Shown here piece by piece: positions 28,652 through 38,654 of a stretch of 64,000 bases of DNA (position 1 is its first letter; every line of letters begins with the position of its first letter). The notes beneath the pieces were generated by a model that did no database searches, was not told the DNA's origin, and saw nothing but the letters and a program-made list of their open reading frames with translations. The position numbers were made by a program, and so were the translations under genes. Source of the stretch: Chitinispirillales bacterium ANBcel5 (GTDB lineage Bacteria > Fibrobacterota > Chitinivibrionia > Chitinivibrionales > Chitinispirillaceae). The stretch covers positions 105,145-169,144 of the forward strand of contig JARUKZ010000006.1 of NCBI GenBank assembly GCA_029688955.1, in the 5' to 3' direction.

Positions 28652-30805
28652 TCACCAGATTATTAATGAGTCACTATTGTTAACGCCTCTTAGATAAATC
28701 CATGAATTTATATGAATGTAATCTTCCACATGAATTGCATCAGCAGGTGTTTGTTTCTTAAAAATTTTCTGCCACCTTACAGAACAGGTGTCAGACTGTA
28801 ACATTCGCTCAAGTTGTTTATCACTAAGAGTGATTGAAAAAGAACTGCTTTGGCTCCTTGGGGGCAAATAGATACCCTGCTCACCTAAAAGATTCACAAA
28901 TCCCCTGGAGTAAGCCAATTCAGAATCTGCAACCAATTCACTTACTTCATTGTTACTGAGACTGTCCAGTTCAGGTAGCTTTTCCTGCGGTGCCAAAATA
29001 GCAAACAGTTGGGCACTCAGATTGGTATTATTTTCTAAACTCGTCTCAAATTCAGCCTCTCTTTGCTCCATTTTTCTAAAAGCTCTCATGGCAGCAGGTA
29101 CAGAGAATGTATCAGTCCCCAGATCAATTGCAAACTCATCAATTACTTTCCATTTTAGTAATGCATCAATGCTGTATTTCAGTTCAGTCGCTATCTCAAC
29201 TTTTCCTGCCAGGTTTTCATCCCATGCAACTTCATTAACATTGTTTACGTTACGAAGCCGAGTCCCCTCCGGCATACTTATACCGACAATTACTGCTGCG
29301 GTATCCGGAAACTGATTTGCTACATCTGTTAAATCAATTTCCCGTGTATATGTTTCTTCACTTCTTACAGAGTACAGTTTGGTTTCAGTATAGCTTACCA
29401 CATCAGGGCTTTTAGGGTCAAATACAGAAAAGGTGACATTTAGAGTATCGATAAAGGTTCTTTCAGTCATTGAAGGACTAATCTGTGCCAGTGATGATAC
29501 ATCAGTTAGTATTAACCTGCCTACAAGAGAGTCACTATTTTCGCTCAGGGGTGGCATAGAGATTTCAATAAACTGAGTGTCTAATATGGGTTCTGGTGAA
29601 TTCATTACTTTGGCCCCAAATTCCTGATAAATAAGGGAAGGGGCTAAAATCTCAAATATAAGTGTATCGCCCTCACTTACATCAACTCTGCGATTTTCGC
29701 TTGCAAAAGAAACTCCGTATTCAATGGAAGTCATAGTTGCACCTGCCAGAGTATCCCAATGTGGAAACATCCTTATCCCGGATACATCAATGCTTTCTAT
29801 TTCTCCCTTTGCACGGGAGTTAATGGTTGCTGCGGCAAGTTTCCCTCTGTGGAATGTACTGTCCAAAGCCCGGTCTTTTAGATCTGTAAGTGAAAAAAGG
29901 TCATTATCATTACTGTACTCTGTTAACCACAAGTTTTGATGGTGTCCATCAATTTGTAAATTCAGATCTGTGCTATTATCAAAAAGGTAATTGAACGTTC
30001 CAGAATGTACATCAATATATTCCATGAAGATGTCATCAGTGATTCTGTAATCAAAGGAAAAAGTCTGGGAGTAGTTTTTAAGCAGTTGGTCATTTCCTGA
30101 ATACTTAGATGCTAAAAGACCATCAAAATCAAATTCTACCACTACCCCTTCTCCAAACAAACTGTCTTCAGCAGTTTGAGCCTGTAGAGTTATTTCGATT
30201 TCTGATAGCATCTCCTGTCCGGCCACATCAAACTGTACAGTGCCGTGTGAACCCTGAGCGATTGTCCCAAGATGTTGCTGTCCCAAATCTCCAAGCCCGA
30301 CATACACATTACTAAGCTCAGTTGTAAAATTATTGTATACTCTGACATTTAGATCGTTACTGTTTTCATGGAACAATATACTCTCCACAGCCGGAATCGG
30401 CGATCGTTTAGGTCCCATATTTATATTTGTATCTTCTACAACTGCTTCCGAACGAGAAAATCCAGTTTCTACTTTTAACCAATCAGAGAGCGTAAGTGGT
30501 CCCAGAATCTCTTTATACCTTTTCGGTTCAGGTCTGTCCTGAGTTATCTCAAAATCTGCACTATCATCTCTTTCTATGGAGAAAGCCAGCGTACTATCTT
30601 CTGTTATAAGTCTTACCTTTTCACTGTCATATCTTGCAAGCACCTGATCTTCCACAAAATATTTTTTGTTTGTGATGGGCAGATCAAAAGCAGACAACCA
30701 TTCCAAAGGCTCATTGACCGGGTTTATGCACCCAAGCAGAAGCACATTAAGCGCTAAAACAATTCCAAAAAATATTCCTGTCGAGGCCCTTAATCCTCTT
30801 ACCAT
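28652..30805 (-). CDS. Large hypothetical lipoprotein
   Basis: A 717-residue exported protein with a lipobox LLGC (lipidated cysteine at residue 26). The rest is mainly beta-strand-like, with no membrane segments and no motif I recognise. It lies directly before the OmpA-family gene, with no gap, so the two are likely made together and may form one outer-membrane complex. The N terminus after the cysteine ([23 protein letters not shown]) resembles lipoproteins of unknown function seen next to PorV-like barrels. I give no function. Confidence 0.6.
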   Translation of the reverse strand: MVRGLRASTGIFFGIVLALNVLLLGCINPVNEPLEWLSAFDLPITNKKYFVEDQVLARYDSEKVRLITEDSTLAFSIERDDSADFEITQDRPEPKRYKEILGPLTLSDWLKVETGFSRSEAVVEDTNINMGPKRSPIPAVESILFHENSNDLNVRVYNNFTTELSNVYVGLGDLGQQHLGTIAQGSHGTVQFDVAGQEMLSEIEITLQAQTAEDSLFGEGVVVEFDFDGLLASKYSGNDQLLKNYSQTFSFDYRITDDIFMEYIDVHSGTFNYLFDNSTDLNLQIDGHHQNLWLTEYSNDNDLFSLTDLKDRALDSTFHRGKLAAATINSRAKGEIESIDVSGIRMFPHWDTLAGATMTSIEYGVSFASENRRVDVSEGDTLIFEILAPSLIYQEFGAKVMNSPEPILDTQFIEISMPPLSENSDSLVGRLILTDVSSLAQISPSMTERTFIDTLNVTFSVFDPKSPDVVSYTETKLYSVRSEETYTREIDLTDVANQFPDTAAVIVGISMPEGTRLRNVNNVNEVAWDENLAGKVEIATELKYSIDALLKWKVIDEFAIDLGTDTFSVPAAMRAFRKMEQREAEFETSLENNTNLSAQLFAILAPQEKLPELDSLSNNEVSELVADSELAYSRGFVNLLGEQGIYLPPRSQSSSFSITLSDKQLERMLQSDTCSVRWQKIFKKQTPADAIHVEDYIHINSWIYLRGVNNSDSLIIW

Positions 30806-30894
30806 CTTTTCCCCCGTATACGGTTGATCACTCGATATAAACAGCTTTAGCTTATTTAATTTAAAACCTACTCATAGAAATGTCAAACGGTCTT

Positions 30895-31557
30895 CTATTC
30901 GTTTCTTTTTCGCCACTTATCCCAAAACCCTTCAACTATAGTAATTTGTGGTCCCTCAAGCTGTATTTTCCCCTCCTTGTTTAGCCTTGCAAGAAGCCGG
31001 GAGTACGTTTCTGGAGTGGCACCGATTGCAGCAGCAAGGCTTTTCTTTGACATTCCTACAGCAATTCTGTTTTTCATACCATAGTGTTCTTCTATGAACA
31101 TAAAAAAGCGCTCTTCAACATCATGCATAGTAAGGAAACGTATTCTCTCAGCAAGATATCGTTGCTTGCGCATGAGCATGGCAATGAAATCATTTCTGAA
31201 ATCTTTCTTTTCCAACAGAAGATAGAATTGTTGCTTAGGTATTATAAACAACACCCCATCCATTAGAGTTGTTGCAGTAACTGGATATGTATCCTGCTCA
31301 AAAAGAACCACTTCTGCAAAAGGCTCACCGGGTTGAATAATCTTTATCACAATCTCTCTGCCATCAGGAGTGCTTTTGTAAAGACCAACAGACCCACTTG
31401 CTAAAAGGTAAAACCCGTAACCCTTGTCACCTTCCCGAAACAGTACCTCTTTTTTCACAATCTTTTTGGGTATGCATATATCTGCAAGCTGCTCTTTGCT
31501 GCTTTTGCTAACACCCTGAAAAAAGGCAGATCTATCGATAAATGCATAAATATCCAA
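30895..31557 (-). CDS. Crp/Fnr-family regulator, probable HcpR type
   Basis: A 220-residue transcription factor. An N-terminal cyclic-nucleotide-binding-fold domain spans about residues 10-125 (EGDKGYGFYLLASGSVGLYK) and a C-terminal Crp helix-turn-helix spans about 150-200, with the recognition helix in ATPETYSRLLARLNKEGKI. Only one cysteine is present, so it cannot bind an Fnr-type iron-sulfur cluster; a heme- or NO-sensing role as in HcpR is a better fit. It is divergent from the ferredoxin and hcp genes, with a palindromic site between them. The sensing mechanism is inference. Confidence 0.85.
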   Translation of the reverse strand: MDIYAFIDRSAFFQGVSKSSKEQLADICIPKKIVKKEVLFREGDKGYGFYLLASGSVGLYKSTPDGREIVIKIIQPGEPFAEVVLFEQDTYPVTATTLMDGVLFIIPKQQFYLLLEKKDFRNDFIAMLMRKQRYLAERIRFLTMHDVEERFFMFIEEHYGMKNRIAVGMSKKSLAAAIGATPETYSRLLARLNKEGKIQLEGPQITIVEGFWDKWRKRNE

Positions 31558-31718
31558 AATTTAACCTCGACTCTCGGTTTTCTTGCAGCAAAATCACCTC
31601 GTAATAACTTCCAATATAAATAACGTGTATAAAAACAGCAGAAATAAGTTCTTTTTTTGTGCTTTCAGGGCTCCAACAGGGAAGATTTTTGCTTGTTCAC
31701 ATGAAAAATGCACTTTTC

Positions 31719-31732
31719 TTGATGCAGATCAA
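31719..31732. promoter_or_regulatory. FNR/HcpR-type operator
   Basis: The sequence TTGATGCAGATCAA is a perfect match to the TTGAT-N4-ATCAA half-site pair bound by Fnr-family regulators. A plausible -10 element TATTTA lies at about 31757-31762, which places the operator near -43 from the expected start. That is the position of a class II activator site for the ferredoxin-hcp unit. Confidence 0.8.
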
Positions 31733-31804
31733 TTTTTTTAGAGCCAGATAAACGCATATTTATAAAAAGAGCAACGGGGCAGTTCCAAAATGAAAGGGTA
31801 GATC

Positions 31805-32656
31805 ATGAAAAGAAAAGTCGTAAACATCGATCAGGAAAAGTGTAACGGATGTGGATTATGTGTCCCTAACTGTGCCGAAGGAGCAATACAGATTATTGAT
31901 GGTAAGGCAAGGCTACTTGGAGATCTCTTCTGTGATGGACTGGGAGCCTGTCTGGGCCATTGTCCTCTGGATGCAATATCTATAGAAGAGCGTGAAGCTG
32001 AGCCCTATGATGAGCGCAAAGTGATGGAAAACATCGTTGAGCAAGGACCAGCAGTAATAAAGGCTCATATAAAACACATGAAAGATCATAATGAAATGCA
32101 ATACTATCGTCAGGCGATTGAATATTTGAAAGAAAATAACATAGACATCGATTTAGAAGAGATCGATGGAGAGGAGAAAAAAATGAACAGTAATTCCGGT
32201 GGCGGCTGCCCAGGATCAAGGGCAATGAATTTCTCTGCAGAGCAGAAAGCAAAAGAGGAAAGCGGAAGCCGTGATTCACATCTTACTCATTGGCCCATTC
32301 AGCTTCACCTTATATCACCAGCTGCACCGCATTACAAAAATGCCGATCTTCTTCTTGCAGCAGACTGTGTAGCTTTTTCTATGGGTGATTTTCATAAAGA
32401 TTACCTCAAAGATAAAAAATTGACTATTGCCTGCCCAAAACTCGATGATGGACAGGAGATGTATGTAGAAAAACTCGCGTCTCTTATAGATGATGCTAAG
32501 ATTAACACACTCACAGTTATGATTATGCAGGTCCCTTGTTGCAGTGGTCTTTTAAGAGTAGCTAAGGCAGCAACAGAGAAGGCTGAAAGGAAAGTTCCTA
32601 TAAAGGCTGTTGTGGTAGGAATACAAGGTGAAATTTTAAAGGAAGAGTGGGTATAG
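31805..32656 (+). CDS. 4Fe-4S ferredoxin-type protein of the hcp operon
   Basis: A 283-residue cytosolic protein with two N-terminal iron-sulfur motifs: CNGCGLCVPNC (residues 13-23) and CDGLGACLGHC (43-53). A glycine- and serine-rich linker (about 124-140) leads to a second domain (LTHWPIQLHLISPAAPHYKNADLLLAADC) with cysteines in ACPKLDD and PCCSG that could also bind metal. This is the ferredoxin usually found beside hybrid cluster protein genes in anaerobes, and it probably hands electrons to Hcp. The ATG has a weak AAAGGGT ribosome binding site. Hcp starts 76 bases downstream. Confidence 0.85.
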   Translation: MKRKVVNIDQEKCNGCGLCVPNCAEGAIQIIDGKARLLGDLFCDGLGACLGHCPLDAISIEEREAEPYDERKVMENIVEQGPAVIKAHIKHMKDHNEMQYYRQAIEYLKENNIDIDLEEIDGEEKKMNSNSGGGCPGSRAMNFSAEQKAKEESGSRDSHLTHWPIQLHLISPAAPHYKNADLLLAADCVAFSMGDFHKDYLKDKKLTIACPKLDDGQEMYVEKLASLIDDAKINTLTVMIMQVPCCSGLLRVAKAATEKAERKVPIKAVVVGIQGEILKEEWV

Positions 32657-32732
32657 AGTGGACACAAAAACAAAAGACAGTTTTTTCAGCAAATTTAAAA
32701 ACCTTTTATCATTCAACAAGTCGGAGGAGAAT

Positions 32733-34364
32733 ATGAGTATGTTTTGTTTTCAATGCGAACAGGCTGCAAAGGGTACCGGATGTGACAAAGCTGGTGTTTG
32801 TGGAAAACAGCCGCAAGCTGCATCACTACAGGATCTGATTGTCTATCAACTAAAGGGCATTGGATTCCTAGCCAACAGTCTTCGCACAAAAGGCATAAAA
32901 GTTAGTGATGCAGATCAGTACACAGTTGAGGCACTGTTTACTACTGTAACCAACGTTAATTTTGATTCAGAAAGTCTCTCAGCAGTTATACGCCAGGGTG
33001 GCACGATGCGCGAGCAACTATTAACTCTGTACAAAGAGCATGTTGATTCAGACCTTTCATCTGTTCCTGAATCAGCCAGGTTCACACTTGCCAACACCGA
33101 TGTGGAACTTATGTCTCAGGGCGCCGAGCACGGAATCCCCTCAACTCACCACAATGAAGACATTCGCTCTGTTCAGCAGCTGCTTACATATGGATTAAAG
33201 GGAATGGCAGCGTATGCAGATCATGCTCAGATACTTGGAAAAACCGATGATTCTATCTTTGCCTTTTTCCACGAAGCCCTCTCCTACCTCAATGAAAAAG
33301 AGCCTGAGTTGGAAAATCTTGTTGCGCTCAATATGAAATGTGGTGAAGTTAATATTAAAGCAATGGAAATCTTAGATGAAGCACATACTACCAGATATGG
33401 TCATCCAGAGCCAACTTCTGTTTCGACCTCATGGAAAAAGGGCCCTGCAATTGTTGTCACCGGTCATGATCTTCTTGATCTGGAAGAACTTCTCAAGCAA
33501 ACTGAAGGTACCGGTGTAAACGTGTATACTCATGGCGAAATGCTCCCGGCTCACGGATATCCCGAACTTCGCAAGTACAAACATCTGGCTGGTCATTTTG
33601 GAACAGCATGGCAAAATCAGCAAAAAGAGTTTGATGGTGTTCCTGCAGCATTCCTTTTCACCACCAACTGTATTCAAAAGCCGCTGGCAGGGTATGCTGA
33701 CCAGGTTTTCACAACCGGACTTGTGGCCTGGCCCAATATTAAACACGTTGGCAAACATGATTTCAAACAGATAATCGAAAAGGCCAAATCTCTTGGTGGA
33801 TTACCTGAAAAAGAGGGACATTCGCTGATGACCGGTTTTGGTAGAAATGCGGTTTTAGGTGTTGCTGACAAGGTAATTGAAGGTGTTAAGGGTGGTGATA
33901 TCCGGCATTTCTTTTTAGTTGGTGGTTGTGATGGAGCCAAACCCGGACGTAACTACTATACCGACCTTGCACAAGAAATACCCAAGGACTGCGTTATCCT
34001 TACACTTGCATGTGGTAAATTTCGTTTTAATCATCTTGATTTCGGTACTATTGGCGGCATCCCACGTCTTCTCGATGTTGGACAGTGTAATGACGCCTAC
34101 TCTGCTGTAAAGATTGCTCAGGCTCTCGCCGAGGCATTTGGTGTAGGTGTTAATGAACTTCCACTGTCACTTATTCTCTCCTGGTATGAGCAAAAAGCAG
34201 TAGTTATACTTCTTTCTCTCCTTGCTCTTGGTATAAAGGGGATAAGGATTGGACCAAGCCTTCCGGCTTTCATTACCCCCAATATCCTCAACTTCCTGGT
34301 TGAGCAGTTTAATATTAAGCCAATCAGTACTGTTGAAGAGGACCTGAGTGCAATTCTTGCTTAA
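32733..34364 (+). CDS. hcp: Hydroxylamine reductase / hybrid cluster protein, class I
   Basis: A 543-residue metalloprotein known in the family to reduce NO and hydroxylamine and to protect against nitrosative stress. The N-terminal CFQCEQAAKGTGCDKAGVC (CX2CX8CX5C) marks the class I form with a [4Fe-4S] cluster, as in strict anaerobes. The hybrid-cluster region is seen in HFFLVGGCDGAKPGRNYYT and LACGKFRFN. The start is set at the ATG at 32733 (MSMFCFQ), with GGAGGA six bases upstream; an in-frame GTG at 32658 would add 25 residues and nearly touch the ferredoxin stop. It ends at a terminator. Confidence 0.95.
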   Translation: MSMFCFQCEQAAKGTGCDKAGVCGKQPQAASLQDLIVYQLKGIGFLANSLRTKGIKVSDADQYTVEALFTTVTNVNFDSESLSAVIRQGGTMREQLLTLYKEHVDSDLSSVPESARFTLANTDVELMSQGAEHGIPSTHHNEDIRSVQQLLTYGLKGMAAYADHAQILGKTDDSIFAFFHEALSYLNEKEPELENLVALNMKCGEVNIKAMEILDEAHTTRYGHPEPTSVSTSWKKGPAIVVTGHDLLDLEELLKQTEGTGVNVYTHGEMLPAHGYPELRKYKHLAGHFGTAWQNQQKEFDGVPAAFLFTTNCIQKPLAGYADQVFTTGLVAWPNIKHVGKHDFKQIIEKAKSLGGLPEKEGHSLMTGFGRNAVLGVADKVIEGVKGGDIRHFFLVGGCDGAKPGRNYYTDLAQEIPKDCVILTLACGKFRFNHLDFGTIGGIPRLLDVGQCNDAYSAVKIAQALAEAFGVGVNELPLSLILSWYEQKAVVILLSLLALGIKGIRIGPSLPAFITPNILNFLVEQFNIKPISTVEEDLSAILA

Positions 34365-34388
34365 TTGAGTACATATTCTTCTCTGTTT

Positions 34389-34423
34389 AAGGCTCTGTCA
34401 AAATAAGGCAGGGCCTTTTTTTA
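34389..34423 (+). terminator. Rho-independent terminator after hcp
   Basis: The stem AAGGCTCTGTC pairs with GGCAGGGCCTT (with G-U pairs) and is followed by a run of seven T. It closes the ferredoxin-hcp unit. Confidence 0.8.
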
Positions 34424-34619
34424 TACCACAGAAACAGTTCTCGCCCCGTTTGGACGATAGTATAAGGTTTAACAACCGAAGGTGATTCAAGGTCGGTTTT
34501 TTGCTCACCGCTTCCATCCCCCATTAACTAAGCCCCAAAATGAATGTGCACGGTTTTTGATACTCACTATTTGTGGTAATGTATTTAACTGTTTAAAACT
34601 AAACCACAGAGTAAAATCT

Positions 34620-35381
34620 ATGTTTCCTCTCAGAGATGAAAATCCTACGTTTCGTACTTCAATGATTACCTTTATAATCATTGCTCTGAATGTGGTCGTA
34701 TGGGTGTTTTTTCAGGGGATGGGGTCAGAACCGGCTTTGAGTCGCTCGGTGTGTGAGTTTGGTGCCATTCCAGGTGAGCTTCTGGGGACGGTGCAGGAGG
34801 GTACCCGAGTTCCCATTTCCAGAAATGCCATGTGTGTTATTGGCGAATCGAAATGGATTACACTCTTTACCTCAATGTTTCTTCATGGGGGATGGCTTCA
34901 TCTGATTGGTAATATGTGGTTTTTGTATGTATTTGGAGACAATATAGAAGATTCGATGGGAAGAGTTCGGTTTCTGTTTTTTTATCTGTTATGTGGATTT
35001 GCGGCTTCTTTGTTGCAGATTTTTACCCACATCGAGAGTCCGGTGCCAATGGTAGGAGCATCGGGGGCGATAAGCGGAGTTATGGGAGCGTATGCTGTGC
35101 TTTATCCCAAAGCTCCAGTGCATATGCTTGTGTTTCTTGGCTTTTTTATCACCAAAATTAAAATTCCTGCATATCTGCTTCTTGGTTACTGGTTTATAAT
35201 ACAGTTTTTAAGTGCACTTCCGGCTCTCAGTGGTGATGGCGGTGGTGGTGGAGTAGCATTTTGGGCCCATGTTGGGGGCTTTGTAAGTGGACTTGGTTTG
35301 ATTTTTCTTTTTAGAAATAAGGATATAGTCCATCTTCACCGCGAGGCTGTTGAGAAGCGATGGGACTGGAATCAGAGTTAA
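34620..35381 (+). CDS. Rhomboid-family intramembrane serine protease
   Basis: A 253-residue membrane protease. The N terminus MFPLRDENPTFRTSMITFIIIALNVVVWVFF is typical of bacterial rhomboids. The catalytic pair is visible: the serine in VGASGAISGVMGAY and the histidine in WAHVGGFVSGLGL; the HGGWLHLIGNMWFLYVFGDN loop is also present. It has six membrane helices. I start it at the ATG at 34620; a longer frame to 34482 adds 46 residues that do not match the family. The substrate is unknown. Confidence 0.92.
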   Translation: MFPLRDENPTFRTSMITFIIIALNVVVWVFFQGMGSEPALSRSVCEFGAIPGELLGTVQEGTRVPISRNAMCVIGESKWITLFTSMFLHGGWLHLIGNMWFLYVFGDNIEDSMGRVRFLFFYLLCGFAASLLQIFTHIESPVPMVGASGAISGVMGAYAVLYPKAPVHMLVFLGFFITKIKIPAYLLLGYWFIIQFLSALPALSGDGGGGGVAFWAHVGGFVSGLGLIFLFRNKDIVHLHREAVEKRWDWNQS

Positions 35382-35408
35382 CCAATGCTGTTTTTTTTTA
35401 GCAGTATC

Positions 35409-38384
35409 TTATTGGTTCTCTTCCATGCCCAAAAGAGCGACCTCCCTGGCAAGTCTCACCACCACGTTAGCGTTATTTCTGTTTTGAAAGCGACTCCAGG
35501 CTTCTTCGACCCCATGGTAATCTTGTATTAAATGTGAGGATATAAAAAGAGAAGCGAGCAGGATCCTGCTACTATAGGTATCAGCGATTGTTCCGGTGGG
35601 GATCAAAATACGTGCTGCTTCATTCAAAGCCTCCATATCATAGTAGCACAATGCCTGTAAAAGATCAACCCATGTTTGCTCCTGAGGCGTCAGTTTTAAT
35701 TTTGAGATCTTTTCCTCTATTACATCCCACAAAGCACGCATCTCGGAAACCGAAAGATAGGGCAGTGTTTTCTCCAGAATAGAAACCACAGAGTTTTGAA
35801 TCTGAGTAAAAGTAGTTACTTCGGGGTTAGAGTAAGCAAGATCAAGCATTTGGATATCTGAAGTATAATCATTTACAGTGGTGACAATGAAATCCGACCC
35901 ATAAACAAGTGAGCTGTATAGATCTTTTGCGTTATATATTTCTCTTAGGTTATTCACATCAGGAAAGTTTCTGTAAAGCTCGAAATCAATATAACTTGTA
36001 TCCCATTCAATATATTTCCTAACCGGCACTATGGCATTTCTAATGTGATCCAACTCCTCTACATGGCTTCCCATATACCTGTGTTTCACTGCGTAAAGAT
36101 CAACAAAGGGGTGAAAATCGGAATTTGCCATATAAGGATACGATTGGATCAGCGGATCCATGACTTTGTGACCAGCAAATCGAATCAGTCTTATATCATC
36201 GATCGATTTAAAACCCATTGATTGTAAGCTTTGAGCAAGTCCATCGATTTCAAATACATCCCTTTTTACACTTATATCTGCTTCAGGGTCGGGGCTGGCT
36301 ACTATGATATAATCACTTCCTGTAGCATACAGATCGTAGTTAGGGAAACTTTCATTCATGGCTTTTAGAATTGAGGTAATAATCGAGATATCACATTCAT
36401 ACTTATGAAACCACTGTACCAGGATTCCGTCTTCATTGATATAGTTTTTTATGTGTTTGAAAAACTCACGTGAAAAAAGTCCCGATACTCCGCTTACCCA
36501 GGGATTAGATGGCTCAGATATAATGATATCGTACTTTTTATTTCGTGCGGCAAAAAAGCTCTTCGCGTCTTCTATATGAATTTCACACCGCTCATCGGTA
36601 AAGGTATTGGCGACCCTTTCCCCCATTCTACGTGCAGCTCGTACCATCTCTGGTTCGATCTCAATCACATCAACCTGTTCATACTGCTGGTCGTAGAGCA
36701 GAAAATGGCTGGTCATTCCCGCACCAAGTCCGATAACCGCGGCATTTTTCGCATTTTCAACAACGGTCATGGGAATAACACCCAGCATAGCCATCGTATA
36801 CTCATCACTGCTGTGACTCTCTATGCCTATACTTGCATCTGGTTTACCGTTTGTTGAGAGAACATAGTTTGATGCAGTTCTAAACAGGGAAACCGATGCA
36901 GTTCTTCCATCTCTGTGGGATAGGATGTCTTTGTTTCTGGATATGCTGCCATATCTAAAAACACCTGAAGCCATTAGTACCGGATCGATGTGACCAAATG
37001 CAAGAGTGACAAACACTATCACTACACACACAGGTGAAACTGCGGTCTTAAGATTGCTAAACCTGGTTTCGGCAAACGTATACAGAATAAGCAGCCCTAT
37101 AGCAATATCCAACGTTCCACCAATGGAGATCATCAACTTAAGACCAAAAAGTGGCATTAAAATCCACACCGCAAGCACTATCCCCACAATACCACCAAAA
37201 GTATTTAATGAGTACACTTTTCCGATAGCCTGCTCGCCAAAACCCTTTTTGTAGAGGATATGAGTAATAAGTGGGATCACCATTCCTGCGCAAATGGTTG
37301 AAGGCAGCATTATAGCCATGCAGATAAAATGAGAGATGATATTATACAATAGATATCCCTGTTCATTTCTTTCAAGAGCATTCATTGTAAACTGCATAAA
37401 CTCAAACATGTTACCATAAACAAATATGGTCATCAAAGCTGAGCTCCCCATAATTATTTGCACTATTCCCAAAAACCTGGGGACATTTTTAATCCTATCG
37501 ATTCTATTTCTTACAAAGAAACTTCCCAGAGCTATACCAAGAATAAAGGCACTGAGCATGAGCTCAAAAGCATGAGTTGAGCTGCCAAGTACCAGGCTTA
37601 GCATCCTGATCCAACCTATTTCGTAGATAAATGATGCTGTAGCAGTAAGACTTGAGATCAAAAGTAAGGGTATATAATACCCTTTTTTTGCGTTAAGTGA
37701 AGGTATTTCAAACGGTACATCCTCATTTATACCTTTTTCAGGTTTTTCGACCATTTCTGTACTTTTTACACTTTTTCGGCATAAGTAGAAAACCATCAGC
37801 CCGACAAAAATATCAAGGATTCCACCGGTGACGATCGCGCCTCTGAGTCCGTACCGTTCAACCAGGAAAAAGCCGCTCCACAATACCCCAAGTGAAGCTC
37901 CAAGTGTATTCACAAAATATATTACCGATATTTTATAACCACTAAGCCCGGGAAAACGACGTACTATACCCGCTGCCATAAAAGGAAATGTGGCACCCAG
38001 AAGAATGGACTGGGGAAGAATTATCAGCGATGCTGTAATCCACTTATAAACAGAAATAAGAAAGGATGAATTGAGAGAAGGAATTATATGATCAAAAGAC
38101 ACACTTAAATAGGTGATAAAAACATTGTGAAACAGTAAAGCCATTATTCCAAGTGAAACTTCTATCAGGGCAAAGGCGGCAAGAAGGTTTTTAATGCGCA
38201 CCATTTTCATACTGGCGATCCATGACCCTAAAGCCATTCCACCCATATATATAACCAGCACAAGGGTCTGTGAATAAGCTGCATGTCCCAGAAAAAGTTT
38301 TAAGTACTGAGACCAAATAGATTCATATATGAGCCCTGAAATTCCGGATACAAAAAATAGCGCAAAGTAGAGGTATATGAGCAT
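35409..38384 (-). CDS. Fused multi-span membrane/spermidine-synthase-like protein
   Basis: A 991-residue protein joining an N-terminal and central membrane part of many helices (about residues 1-450, MFS/spermidine-synthase transporter type) to a soluble class I spermidine-synthase-like domain near residues 480-720. In that domain the nucleotide motif is GLGAGMTSHFLLYDQQYEQVDVIEIEPEMV, and SEPSNPWVSGVSGLFSREFF is the family signature. A helical C-terminal part of about 250 residues follows. The family is widespread, but its substrate is not established. The gene stands alone, convergent with the rhomboid gene. Confidence 0.85.
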   Translation of the reverse strand: MLIYLYFALFFVSGISGLIYESIWSQYLKLFLGHAAYSQTLVLVIYMGGMALGSWIASMKMVRIKNLLAAFALIEVSLGIMALLFHNVFITYLSVSFDHIIPSLNSSFLISVYKWITASLIILPQSILLGATFPFMAAGIVRRFPGLSGYKISVIYFVNTLGASLGVLWSGFFLVERYGLRGAIVTGGILDIFVGLMVFYLCRKSVKSTEMVEKPEKGINEDVPFEIPSLNAKKGYYIPLLLISSLTATASFIYEIGWIRMLSLVLGSSTHAFELMLSAFILGIALGSFFVRNRIDRIKNVPRFLGIVQIIMGSSALMTIFVYGNMFEFMQFTMNALERNEQGYLLYNIISHFICMAIMLPSTICAGMVIPLITHILYKKGFGEQAIGKVYSLNTFGGIVGIVLAVWILMPLFGLKLMISIGGTLDIAIGLLILYTFAETRFSNLKTAVSPVCVVIVFVTLAFGHIDPVLMASGVFRYGSISRNKDILSHRDGRTASVSLFRTASNYVLSTNGKPDASIGIESHSSDEYTMAMLGVIPMTVVENAKNAAVIGLGAGMTSHFLLYDQQYEQVDVIEIEPEMVRAARRMGERVANTFTDERCEIHIEDAKSFFAARNKKYDIIISEPSNPWVSGVSGLFSREFFKHIKNYINEDGILVQWFHKYECDISIITSILKAMNESFPNYDLYATGSDYIIVASPDPEADISVKRDVFEIDGLAQSLQSMGFKSIDDIRLIRFAGHKVMDPLIQSYPYMANSDFHPFVDLYAVKHRYMGSHVEELDHIRNAIVPVRKYIEWDTSYIDFELYRNFPDVNNLREIYNAKDLYSSLVYGSDFIVTTVNDYTSDIQMLDLAYSNPEVTTFTQIQNSVVSILEKTLPYLSVSEMRALWDVIEEKISKLKLTPQEQTWVDLLQALCYYDMEALNEAARILIPTGTIADTYSSRILLASLFISSHLIQDYHGVEEAWSRFQNRNNANVVVRLAREVALLGMEENQ

Positions 38385-38654
38385 AGTGCCAAGCCTGTCT
38401 TAAAATACAAATAAAGTTGTTGTCATAAGAAGTTACTGAAGGGTTGATACTGAAAGAGTAATCTGGTATTTTCTCCAATTTCATTTCTACATAATTTTGT
38501 TTTAGAATATATGGTTCGCCAGAGCGTAAATGCAAGTTAATGGCCTTGCATTTGCATAGAAAGTGTGTGAGTTTGATGCAGCTTATCCCGATTTTCTCAA
38601 TTCATTTAACTACTAACATTCCAACCATATGAGCAAACAACCTATCTAAACACT

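Noticed and set aside
32658..32732. N-terminal extension of Hcp from a GTG start
   Set aside because: The ATG at 32733 has a strong ribosome binding site and matches the family N terminus.
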